DNA of 58,550 nucleotides from positions 1-58,550 of the forward strand of contig JAEUVD010000030.1 of assembly GCA_016787065.1 (NCBI GenBank), read 5' to 3'. Below the pieces are notes generated by a model. The model was not told the DNA's origin. It saw nothing but the letters and a program-made list of their open reading frames with translations, and searched no databases. Of the stretch, positions 9,302 to 16,395 are shown piece by piece (position 1 is the first letter of the stretch; every line of letters begins with the position of its first letter). The DNA is from Chitinophagaceae bacterium (lineage in GTDB: Bacteria > Bacteroidota > Bacteroidia > Chitinophagales > Chitinophagaceae). A program made the translations under genes and the position numbers.

Positions 9302-9864
9302 TAGATGGTCATTAGTTCTTTCTCTTTTTGAGAACAATGATGATCTATTTCAATCACTTTTTTATCGGTAATAGCCTGCACACGTCCTTCTCCTTCCTTA
9401 GCGGCATCTTCACTCAAACCATCTTTCTGCAATTTCTTAATTCCTTCCATCGCATCACGACGGATGTTACGAATAGCCACTTTAGCATGTTCCCCTTCGG
9501 CCATCACTTTTTTTACAAATTCCTTTCGACGCTCCTCTGTAAGCGGAGGCATAAATAATTTAATTACCACACCATCGTTCTGAGGGGTAACTCCAAGGTT
9601 TGCTGCCATAATACTTCGTTCAATGGGGGCTACCATATTTTTTTCCCAAGGAGAAATACCTAAGGTACGCACATCAATTACTGTAATATTTGCAACCTGA
9701 CTGATTGGGGTTGGTGATCCATAATAATCAACCACCAATCCATCGAGCATTTGAGGCGATGCCTTACCGGCTCTCACTTTTTGTAATTCAGCCTCCAAAT
9801 GACTGATTGCTTTCGTCATATGATCTTGTGCGTTCGCTACGATTTTTTCTAATTCTTCTTGCAT
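9301..9864 (-). CDS. frr: Ribosome recycling factor
   Basis: A 187-residue RRF, close to the 185 of E. coli. It splits post-termination ribosomes together with EF-G. Family signatures are KVRAGKASPQMLDGL, VDYYGSPTPISQVANI, LTEERRKEFVKK and NIRRDA. The ATG at 9864 gives the conserved N-terminus (MQEELEKIVANAQDHM) and lies downstream of a TACCTTTG box. The usual upstream partner pyrH is not adjacent. Instead frr heads a two-gene unit with the fatty-acid hydroxylase. Confidence 0.97.
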   Translation of the reverse strand: MQEELEKIVANAQDHMTKAISHLEAELQKVRAGKASPQMLDGLVVDYYGSPTPISQVANITVIDVRTLGISPWEKNMVAPIERSIMAANLGVTPQNDGVVIKLFMPPLTEERRKEFVKKVMAEGEHAKVAIRNIRRDAMEGIKKLQKDGLSEDAAKEGEGRVQAITDKKVIEIDHHCSQKEKELMTI

Positions 9865-9882
9865 GATAAAAAAATTGTCGGG

Positions 9883-9890
9883 CAAAGGTA
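9883..9890 (-). promoter_or_regulatory. -7 promoter box of frr
   Basis: TACCTTTG on the minus strand, 18 bases upstream of the frr ATG. Confidence 0.45.
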
Positions 9891-10106
9891 GGAAAGGCAG
9901 CACAAATTATTCAGAATAATTGAAAGTGAAAATATCGAAATAAACTGAACTATGAATCGCTCCATTTATTTTATTAATCAACACTTTAGATTCTATCCTT
10001 TCTTCTAAAACTACATGTAAGGACCTTTCCATTACACTATCCATGTGCCCTGTACATGGTTTTAATATTTCAACTAGAAAATTCCTTTAATAAGTAACAG
10101 TCAAAA

Positions 10107-11315
10107 TCATGGGCATTGGGCAGAAATACCGCTTATGATATTTTTTTCAAGAAGTAAATAGTCTAATATATCCGTTATGCCATCTCCATTTAAATCGGTT
10201 TGTAAGTATCCAAAGTTTCCTTGGACAATATCATTTTCCATGGCCAGAAAATCCATTACATCGATTACTTCATCTTTCAAAATATCACCGGTAAACATTC
10301 CCCATTCACCCGGATTAAGTTGAACCATGTTGTTACCATAGGCATTTGAAGCAGCGTTCGTAAAATCGTAAACTACATTGGTATCTAAATATACCGCCAT
10401 TGCGCTGCAAAGATCAATGGAGTTATGATGCTTTACTCTGAAAATAGCCATGTTTTGAAAAAATGGATAACTGAACTTACATGAAATATATCCTGTAGTT
10501 GAAATTACACCATAATACGTGTCATAAATTGTATGGGGTGGATTCGGATCATAAATATCAACAGCAATTACATCGGAATAATTTGAAGGGATGTTGTTTG
10601 AAAGGAAAGAAATCGGATTAGACAGTTGCCCGTTACCAAGATAATACCCTTCAGGGAAGCAACGAATAGTAACATTCGGACTTGGATAACTACCAAATTG
10701 TATGGCAGGACGATCGAGCGTACAACTTAACGTAGAAAGACCTACCACCGGAGCTAAGGATGAATTATAACTTCGAGCTACGAATTGATTTGCATTCAGC
10801 CCATTGGCATTAGCCATCTCAAAAGTATTATTTAAGAGGGCATTCGTATTATCTGAAACTACCAATAATTGCAAATTGTTACCTACCCCCACAGCAAAAG
10901 GTAATGAATAAGGAATAGTAAGATTAGAAGTACTCCATCCTGATGCATTCCATTGCAAACTCCCTGAATAAATTTGCGTATACCCTGCATACGATAAACT
11001 TGTACCGCTATGAAAAACGGTATCGGTTGTAATTTTAGCATAAATCTTTACATGAGGATAATTCCCGGATGTAACCAAAGCACTTAAATTAAATCGCATA
11101 AAATCGATGTTTATAAGTGATGTATTTGGAGGAAGATTAAACTCTGCTTCACGATAAAGATATTCGCCAATATGATAATCCGAATTACCTAAAGGCTCAT
11201 TTACGGATGTAGTATTTCCTTGTATCGTGATTAAATTATTCTGCGCAGTTAGTGTTAAACCAAAAACCAACAAAACTGCTGTTAAAAAACTAATACGTTT
11301 AAATTGGAATAGCAT
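10107..11315 (-). CDS. Secreted protein with dockerin-like C-terminal module
   Basis: A 402-residue protein. Signal peptide about 1-24 (ends LTAQ). The first 200 residues form a beta-rich domain shared with the gene just upstream (VKIYAKITT, GYTQIYSGSLQW, GVGNNLQLLV). From about residue 213 it has the module also found in the two giant proteins of this window: PEGYYLGNGQL, VKHHNSI, NAYGNNMVQL, then two calcium-loop-like stretches, a degenerate one (GDILKDEVIDVMDF) and a canonical one (DLNGDGITDILDYL), ending ISAQCP. No T9SS type A or B tail is present. Surface or secreted location is likely. Ligand and export route are unknown. It is 15 bases behind its paralogue, so they are probably one operon. 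Confidence 0.75.
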   Translation of the reverse strand: MLFQFKRISFLTAVLLVFGLTLTAQNNLITIQGNTTSVNEPLGNSDYHIGEYLYREAEFNLPPNTSLINIDFMRFNLSALVTSGNYPHVKIYAKITTDTVFHSGTSLSYAGYTQIYSGSLQWNASGWSTSNLTIPYSLPFAVGVGNNLQLLVVSDNTNALLNNTFEMANANGLNANQFVARSYNSSLAPVVGLSTLSCTLDRPAIQFGSYPSPNVTIRCFPEGYYLGNGQLSNPISFLSNNIPSNYSDVIAVDIYDPNPPHTIYDTYYGVISTTGYISCKFSYPFFQNMAIFRVKHHNSIDLCSAMAVYLDTNVVYDFTNAASNAYGNNMVQLNPGEWGMFTGDILKDEVIDVMDFLAMENDIVQGNFGYLQTDLNGDGITDILDYLLLEKNIISGISAQCP

Positions 11316-11330
11316 AGTTGATAAGTTTGA

Positions 11331-12578
11331 TTAAGGTTTTTTTTCTGTTTTACCGGGTATTATGTAATTACCAATGTTTGGATCTAACAGCGGAAGATCA
11401 AAAACATCCACCGTCGCATCACCGGGTATATCACTACCTAATGGCCAAGGTACTACGGGCGGTTTAGGTGGTCCATATTTCTCGTATAAATAGCGCATTA
11501 ATAGCCAAAACCAAATATCATTCAAATCAATTCCATAATCATGATTAAAGTCGCCATAATACATACCATACGTGTTGGGCGCTAACAACGTTACATTATT
11601 TCCGAAGGTATTGGAAGCCGTGCTAGCGAAATCATACGAAACAGATGATGTCATCGTAACAGGTAATGCGCTGTAAACAGGTAGGGCACCTGGAATTAAT
11701 ACACGAATAAAATAGGCGCTTCCTTCTAAATTTTTTGGTATTAAACCAACGATGTTTCCATCGGAAGTTAAGATTGACGTAAATCGATACACTACTTGAT
11801 TCGCATTTGTGGCGGAACATAATTCAACGGTTGCAAAATGCACCGCATTCGATGGTGGTAAAAATCCTCTATTCGACAAATAAGGCACCATCGTTGAATT
11901 GCCATTGTGAAACATTTCTATCATACAATGTATTTGAAGATTCAAGAATTCCTCATCCGTTGGTGGCATAAAACCAAACAATAAAGAAGGATTCAATTCT
12001 GAAAAATCCCAAGTAGAGAATGTTGTATTCGGCTCTGGATGGGAAATATTATAAGAACGACTTGTGTACAGTCCATTCCCTAACGTCTTATGATAGCAAC
12101 TAAACGCACTAGCCGGATTGTCTGCAGAACCAATTCTAGAAATCAGTACTTGTAAATTATTGCCTGCGCCATGATTAAAAACAAAAGGAATTGGAAGATT
12201 AACCCCACCCCAACCATTCGACTGCCAATTGAGCGGACCGCTATAAACAAGTTTATACCCCGTTCGATTATATGGTGTTGTTGCATTAAAACCAGTTTGG
12301 GTAGTAGTTTTAAGATAGATTTCAACGGCACGATAAGAAACAGGAAAGGAGGTAGCATTCATTTTGAACTGTATCGTTCGAATAGGAAGTGAAGAACCTG
12401 TAAATTGAGTACTTATTTCTGAACCCAAATAAATATGTTCACTAAGATGTACTGTTTCCAGACCAAAAGGAATTTGATTTGAATTTTCAGTGCCATCCAA
12501 TGTAATAATCTGGCTATAACTGAACAATTTAAAAAATAAAAGGGAGACAGTTAGAAATGGAGCTTTAAACCTTACCAT
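11331..12578 (-). CDS. Secreted protein, paralogue with degenerate dockerin-like module
   Basis: A 415-residue protein. Signal peptide about 1-22 (ends FSYSQ). The N-terminal beta domain matches the downstream paralogue (VEIYLKTTT, GYKLVYSGPLNW, GAGNNLQVLI). The C-terminal module is more divergent. The first loop is GDFNHDYGIDLND. A Pro-rich insertion (GPPKPPVVPWPLG) follows, and the second loop is shortened to GDATVDVFDL, lacking the usual D-x-N-x-D-G start. The tail PGKTEKKP is basic and differs from the ISxxxP ending of the relatives. It is first gene of the pair, with a possible TACCTTCA box 63 bases upstream (12642-12649). Confidence 0.72.
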   Translation of the reverse strand: MVRFKAPFLTVSLLFFKLFSYSQIITLDGTENSNQIPFGLETVHLSEHIYLGSEISTQFTGSSLPIRTIQFKMNATSFPVSYRAVEIYLKTTTQTGFNATTPYNRTGYKLVYSGPLNWQSNGWGGVNLPIPFVFNHGAGNNLQVLISRIGSADNPASAFSCYHKTLGNGLYTSRSYNISHPEPNTTFSTWDFSELNPSLLFGFMPPTDEEFLNLQIHCMIEMFHNGNSTMVPYLSNRGFLPPSNAVHFATVELCSATNANQVVYRFTSILTSDGNIVGLIPKNLEGSAYFIRVLIPGALPVYSALPVTMTSSVSYDFASTASNTFGNNVTLLAPNTYGMYYGDFNHDYGIDLNDIWFWLLMRYLYEKYGPPKPPVVPWPLGSDIPGDATVDVFDLPLLDPNIGNYIIPGKTEKKP

Positions 12579-12725
12579 AATTCTAAATTTTCCTCAAGTT
12601 ATAAAAAAACTATCGTGTAAACCTAATTTGTTACGATAAATTGAAGGTAGATGCGAATTGAATTAAACGAAATAAAATTCAAGATTCTTCATTTGCTTAT
12701 TTCAAATCATTCCGTTCAAACAAAA

Positions 12726-12757
12726 TTTGTATTTCACTTTTCTTTGGCGGTACTTTG
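12726..12757 (+). promoter_or_regulatory. Promoter of the trmB operon
   Basis: TTTG at 12726-12729, a 21-base spacer, then TACTTTG at 12751-12757. The -7 box is one base shorter than consensus. It ends 23 bases before the GTG start of trmB. Confidence 0.5.
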
Positions 12758-12780
12758 TATGCGTAACAATTTTCTACTTC

Positions 12781-13476
12781 GTGAAAGGTAATAACCTGGC
12801 TCGCTTTGCTGCCATTAAAGAATTTAAAAACGTATTTGAATTTCCACAGGAAGCCGAATCCAAATGGGAACCTTATTTTGGAAATAATCAACCCATCGTA
12901 CTTGAACTAGCCTGTGGTAAAGGCGAGTATTCGGTAAATATGGCCAAGGCAATTCCGGAAAAGAATTTTATTGGTGTGGATATTAAAGGGAATCGTATGT
13001 ATATCGGTGCAAAAAAAGCACTCGAGGAAAACATAACTAATGTGGCCTTTTTACGAACACGTATCGAACAAATAACCGATTATTTTTTCCCTCATTCTAT
13101 TGCTGAAATCTGGATTACATTTCCTGATCCTTTTTTGCGAGAAGGTAAAGCCAAAAACCGCCTAACCCATCACAAATTTTTAGCACTCTATCAAAAACTC
13201 TTGAAACCGGGTGGCATCGTGCATCTCAAAACCGACTCTAAACCATTGTTTGATTTCACCCTTGAAATGATTGCGCATCATCAGTGTCCGATTATTGAAT
13301 GTATTCATGACGTTTATAAACAAGGTACGCCAGCATTCCCTTTAAATATTCAAACGTATTATGAAGGGCTACATCTTCTTGACCATCGAACGATTCAATA
13401 TGTATCTTTTCATTTACCTGAATTACCGATTACCGTTCCACCGAAAAAAATAACGCATGAAGAAACCGCTCTTTGA
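12781..13476 (+). CDS. trmB: tRNA (guanine-46-N7)-methyltransferase
   Basis: A 231-residue class I SAM methyltransferase that makes m7G46 in tRNA. LELACGKGEYS is the SAM-binding loop, FIGVDIKGNRMY the acidic second strand, and WITFPDPF with RLTHHKFL the TrmB-specific catalytic region. The GTG at 12781 gives VKGNNLARFAAIKEF, which fits the family N-terminus. The longer frame from 12727 would overlap the promoter. It is first of four overlapping genes. Confidence 0.93.
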   Translation: MKGNNLARFAAIKEFKNVFEFPQEAESKWEPYFGNNQPIVLELACGKGEYSVNMAKAIPEKNFIGVDIKGNRMYIGAKKALEENITNVAFLRTRIEQITDYFFPHSIAEIWITFPDPFLREGKAKNRLTHHKFLALYQKLLKPGGIVHLKTDSKPLFDFTLEMIAHHQCPIIECIHDVYKQGTPAFPLNIQTYYEGLHLLDHRTIQYVSFHLPELPITVPPKKITHEETAL

Positions 13477-13687
13477 TGATGACGAACCTTTTTATATCAA
13501 TGAATCCGGATTATATGTGTTTACAAAACAGTATTTGCTTCAGCGAGGTTATTGTTGCGGAAACGGTTGCTTGCATTGTCCGTATGACTACAAAAATGTA
13601 CTTGATTTAGAACGAAGAAAACGCCTTATTCATGAACAACAAGAAAGAGAACATTCCGGAAATACATTGGACGGAACGCATTTATAA
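13457..13687 (+). CDS. DUF5522 small cysteine-rich protein
   Basis: A 76-residue protein matching the DUF5522 type: FYINESGLYVFTKQYLLQRG followed by the CCGNGCLHCPYDY motif with four cysteines, plausibly a metal or cluster site (inference). Its function is unknown. It starts 20 bases before the end of trmB and ends inside the next gene. The C-terminal 20 residues are charged and lie in the region that overlaps the following frame. Confidence 0.85.
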   Translation: MKKPLFDDDEPFYINESGLYVFTKQYLLQRGYCCGNGCLHCPYDYKNVLDLERRKRLIHEQQEREHSGNTLDGTHL

Positions 13688-13973
13688 CTTGGTACGCAAA
13701 ATTCCTAAAGGTCGCGTTACCAGTTATGGTGCTTTGGCCGAAGCCAGCGGTGTTCGTTGCACCGCGCGTATGGTTGGTTGGGCCATGAATGCTTGTCATG
13801 TGGTAACCCCAAAAGTTCCGGCACATCGTGTAGTAAACAGTACAGGTTTATTAACCGGTCGCCATCATTTTGCAACGCCTACCCTCATGCAAGAACTCTT
13901 AGAAGCGGAGGGTGTTCAGATTGAAGATCATCAGGTAGTTGATTTTAAAAAACGTTTTTGGCAACCAGTATGA
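13632..13973 (+). CDS. MGMT-family alkyltransferase-like protein (ATL type)
   Basis: A 113-residue DNA-binding domain of the O6-alkylguanine-DNA alkyltransferase family. KIPKGRVTSYGALAEASG is the helix-turn-helix with the Tyr used for base flipping. The active-site motif PCHRV is PAHRV here, so the alkyl-accepting Cys is replaced by Ala and it cannot act as a suicide alkyltransferase. Such ATL proteins bind alkylated guanine and hand it to nucleotide excision repair (known for other members). The ATG at 13632 overlaps the DUF5522 gene by 56 bases. No internal Met gives a full domain. Confidence 0.88.
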   Translation: MNNKKENIPEIHWTERIYNLVRKIPKGRVTSYGALAEASGVRCTARMVGWAMNACHVVTPKVPAHRVVNSTGLLTGRHHFATPTLMQELLEAEGVQIEDHQVVDFKKRFWQPV

Positions 13974-14410
13974 AAGCTAAAAAACAACCGCGTCTCATTT
14001 TAGATGATTCTTCCTTGGAAGAAGAATTCTTTGAAGATATTACCTTGATGGGAATAGTGAGTGCAAGAAAACCACATCAATTGGCTTGGTATATTCGGGA
14101 GTACACAGGATATTTATTTCAACGCAACCATGACTTTCAAAATGTAAAAGCTGAATTTATCTTTCCTGTTTTTTATTTGGAAGAGAAGTTGCAATGCACC
14201 GAACATTTTTTATTTACTAACCGTATTCAAAAAGAGTTCTTGATTCCGGAAGCCAAGAATATTGATTTCATATGGATGATTAAATCAAACATGCAACGGA
14301 TTGAATTACGCGATAAAATTCTTCCGAAACTCTCTGGTATTCCGTCGATCGACTTTGCTTTTGATATTAACCCGGCGAATTTAAAATCGCGACAAGTTTT
14401 AGTTGTTTAA
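13970..14410 (+). CDS. IPExxxVDY family protein
   Basis: A 146-residue protein. The motif IPEAKNIDFIWMIK matches the Bacteroidota IPExxxVDY family, whose function is unknown. The N-terminus is basic and acidic in turn (KAKKQPRLILDDSSLEEEFF). There is no signal peptide, so it is cytoplasmic. The ATG at 13970 overlaps the stop of the ATL gene (ATGA), so it is the last gene of the trmB operon. It converges with the ABC ATPase gene, with only four bases between stops. Confidence 0.85.
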   Translation: MKAKKQPRLILDDSSLEEEFFEDITLMGIVSARKPHQLAWYIREYTGYLFQRNHDFQNVKAEFIFPVFYLEEKLQCTEHFLFTNRIQKEFLIPEAKNIDFIWMIKSNMQRIELRDKILPKLSGIPSIDFAFDINPANLKSRQVLVV

Positions 14411-14414
14411 GTCG

Positions 14415-15257
14415 TTAAAAGAGTTCCGAATCTTCTTCCGAACTAACTACATTACTGGTTTTCTGAACAGCAACAGGTTCCAATGTTACTGGAATTTTGT
14501 TGCTTGAAGTATTTAATGGTTTTGTTTCTTCGGAAGCAACTTTAATTTCGTTTTCTGCATGATTTATAATTTGACTCGTTTCCACGAGTCCATCGCGTAA
14601 ACGAATAATGCGATGGGCAAATTTGGCAATATCTTCTTCATGCGTAACCAAAATAACCGTATTTCCAGAGGCATGAATACCGGAGAAAATATCCATAATC
14701 TCCATGGATGTTTTTGTATCAAGATTACCGGTTGGTTCATCGGCTAGAATAATAGCAGGATTATTTACCAATGCGCGCGCTATGGCCACACGTTGGCATT
14801 GTCCGCCAGATAGCTCATTCGGTTTATGATGCCATCGATCGGCCAGGTTTACTTTTTCTAACACATCCTTAGCTCTGGCCTCACGTTCTTTTTTACCAAT
14901 TCCGGCATACACAAGAGGCAAGGCTACATTTTCCAATGCCGATAAGCGAGGTAATAAATTAAATTGTTGAAATACGAAACCGATTTGTTTATTCCTGATG
15001 GCGGCTAATTCATCATCATGAATGGTATCTACCTTAACCTGATTTAAAATATAGCTACCTGCGGTGGCTGTATCTAAGCAACCTAAAATATTCATTAAGG
15101 TTGATTTACCCGAACCCGAAGGACCCATTAAGGCAACGTATTCATTCTGGTAAATAGTGAGATCTAATCCACGAAGTACAGGTATTACCTGCTTTCCGAG
15201 GTTATAATGTTTGTAGAGTTTTTCAATCTGAATGATGGGATTCGCGGAAGCCTTCAC
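14415..15257 (-). CDS. LolD/MacB-type ABC transporter ATP-binding protein
   Basis: A 280-residue ATPase. Walker [11 protein letters not shown]-loop FQQFN, signature LSGGQCQR, Walker B AIILADEP with TGNLDT, and His switch VTHEED are all present. Sequence type ([31 protein letters not shown]) is that of the LolD/MacB/FtsE-like group that drives lipoprotein release or mechanotransmission. No permease is adjacent. It carries an extra C-terminal tail of about 50 residues, Ser/Val/Glu-rich and ending SSEEDSELF, beyond the usual 220-235. The start is uncertain. GTG at 15257 fits the family best, and an in-frame TTG lies at 15305. Confidence 0.88.
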   Translation of the reverse strand: MKASANPIIQIEKLYKHYNLGKQVIPVLRGLDLTIYQNEYVALMGPSGSGKSTLMNILGCLDTATAGSYILNQVKVDTIHDDELAAIRNKQIGFVFQQFNLLPRLSALENVALPLVYAGIGKKEREARAKDVLEKVNLADRWHHKPNELSGGQCQRVAIARALVNNPAIILADEPTGNLDTKTSMEIMDIFSGIHASGNTVILVTHEEDIAKFAHRIIRLRDGLVETSQIINHAENEIKVASEETKPLNTSSNKIPVTLEPVAVQKTSNVVSSEEDSELF

Positions 15258-15271
15258 AAAAGTAAAAGTAC

Positions 15272-15279
15272 TATATTTG
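15272..15279 (+). promoter_or_regulatory. -7 promoter box of cdaA
   Basis: TATATTTG is followed at once by ATG (15280) and by a second ATG at 15286. The opposing ABC gene starts only 22 bases away and has TACTTTTG on the minus strand at 15257-15264, so the two divergent promoters overlap coding sequence. Confidence 0.5.
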
Positions 15280-15285
15280 ATGGCT

Positions 15286-16089
15286 ATGCAAGAATATCTC
15301 CTCAATTATTTTTCCGAATTCTCGGTAATACAGGTAATCGATATTGCGCTTGTGCTTCTATTGGTTTTTCAGCTATACCGCGCGCTCAGAGGCAGTATAG
15401 CTTATAATATATTCATTGGTGCCTTGGTGGTTTACATACTTTGGAAAATTGTAAACAAACTGAATATGGTATTAATGGGAGAAATACTCGATCGCCTTGC
15501 CAGTATTGGTTTAATAGCTTTAATTGTAGTATTTCAACCAGAGATACGTAAATTTTTAATTAATTTAGGACGAAGAAGTCCTGTTGGTAAAAACGGATTC
15601 ATAACGCGTTTGTTTCAATCCAATTCACTCACAAAATATATTGTAGAGGAAAATGTAATTGAAGAAATCATACAGGCCTTACGAATGTTTCAGGAAAAAA
15701 AATTAGGAGCAATCATAGTAATTGCTCGTTCAGAGAAACTCGAATTTGATACCAATTCAGGAAGTATCGTGAATGGCGTGGTCAGTACGAAACTATTAGC
15801 AAGTATTTTTTCCAAGAGCAGTCCGTTACATGACGGGGCTGTATTAATTGATCGCGACAATATTATTGCTGCGGGCATTGTTCTTCCGATTAGTGATAGT
15901 GTTGAACTCCCCTCGTCTATTGGCCTTCGTCACCGAAGTGCGGTTGGCGCTACTGAACACAGTGATGTGTTGGTTGTGGTTGTTTCAGAAGAAACCGGTA
16001 AAATATCCTTAGCAAGCAACGGAAAATTACAGATGAATATTCCGATGGAAGATGTGAAAAAAGAAATGTTCATGGCCATGACGGCGTAA
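15286..16089 (+). CDS. cdaA: Diadenylate cyclase CdaA
   Basis: A 267-residue membrane protein making c-di-AMP from two ATP. Three hydrophobic helices (about residues 14-32, 40-58, 70-84) precede the DAC domain. Active-site motifs DGA (183-185) and RHR (215-217) are intact. c-di-AMP typically controls osmolyte transport and cell-wall homeostasis. ATG at 15280 is an alternative start, adding two residues. It is divergent from the ABC ATPase. The following 300 bases hold only the AGGAT repeat and the terminator of the opposite giant gene. Confidence 0.95.
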   Translation: MQEYLLNYFSEFSVIQVIDIALVLLLVFQLYRALRGSIAYNIFIGALVVYILWKIVNKLNMVLMGEILDRLASIGLIALIVVFQPEIRKFLINLGRRSPVGKNGFITRLFQSNSLTKYIVEENVIEEIIQALRMFQEKKLGAIIVIARSEKLEFDTNSGSIVNGVVSTKLLASIFSKSSPLHDGAVLIDRDNIIAAGIVLPISDSVELPSSIGLRHRSAVGATEHSDVLVVVVSEETGKISLASNGKLQMNIPMEDVKKEMFMAMTA

Positions 16090-16126
16090 AAAACAGAGTA
16101 GTCTTTTTAGTTTTTTTAGAAAGCAG

Positions 16127-16158
16127 ATTATTTAGGAATTTTAGGATGGCTTAGGATT
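16127..16158 (+). repeat. Short interspersed AGGAT repeat, copy 2
   Basis: ATTATTTAGGAATT is followed by TTAGGATGGC and TTAGGATTTT. GGA recurs at 9-10 base spacing and matches copy 1 at 7444-7485 in sequence and phase. The rest of 16090-16395, apart from the terminator, shows nothing recognisable. Confidence 0.45.
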
Positions 16159-16332
16159 TTCTTTAGTAGCATTCCTCTTTAAAAACGTGAAGGTCTATGT
16201 TTAATTCATACCTTTTCGTTCAATCAAAACCAATTATGTACTTCTGTTTTCCATATTAAAAGACAAGTACACAACGAAGAAATGCAAACAACCTTCAATT
16301 CCTAAACGGGTAAAGAAGCTTTGAACAAAAAT

Positions 16333-16371
16333 GAAAAAAAAGAGGCCATTCTCTCGAAAGAAAATAGCCTC
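16333..16371 (-). terminator. Rho-independent terminator of the 2115-residue protein gene
   Basis: On the minus strand GAGGCTATT pairs with AATGGCCTC (one mismatch) and is followed by eight T and more T-rich sequence. It lies 25 bases after the stop codon. Confidence 0.85.
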
Positions 16372-16395
16372 TATTATTAGTTTGAAAGAAACGTA

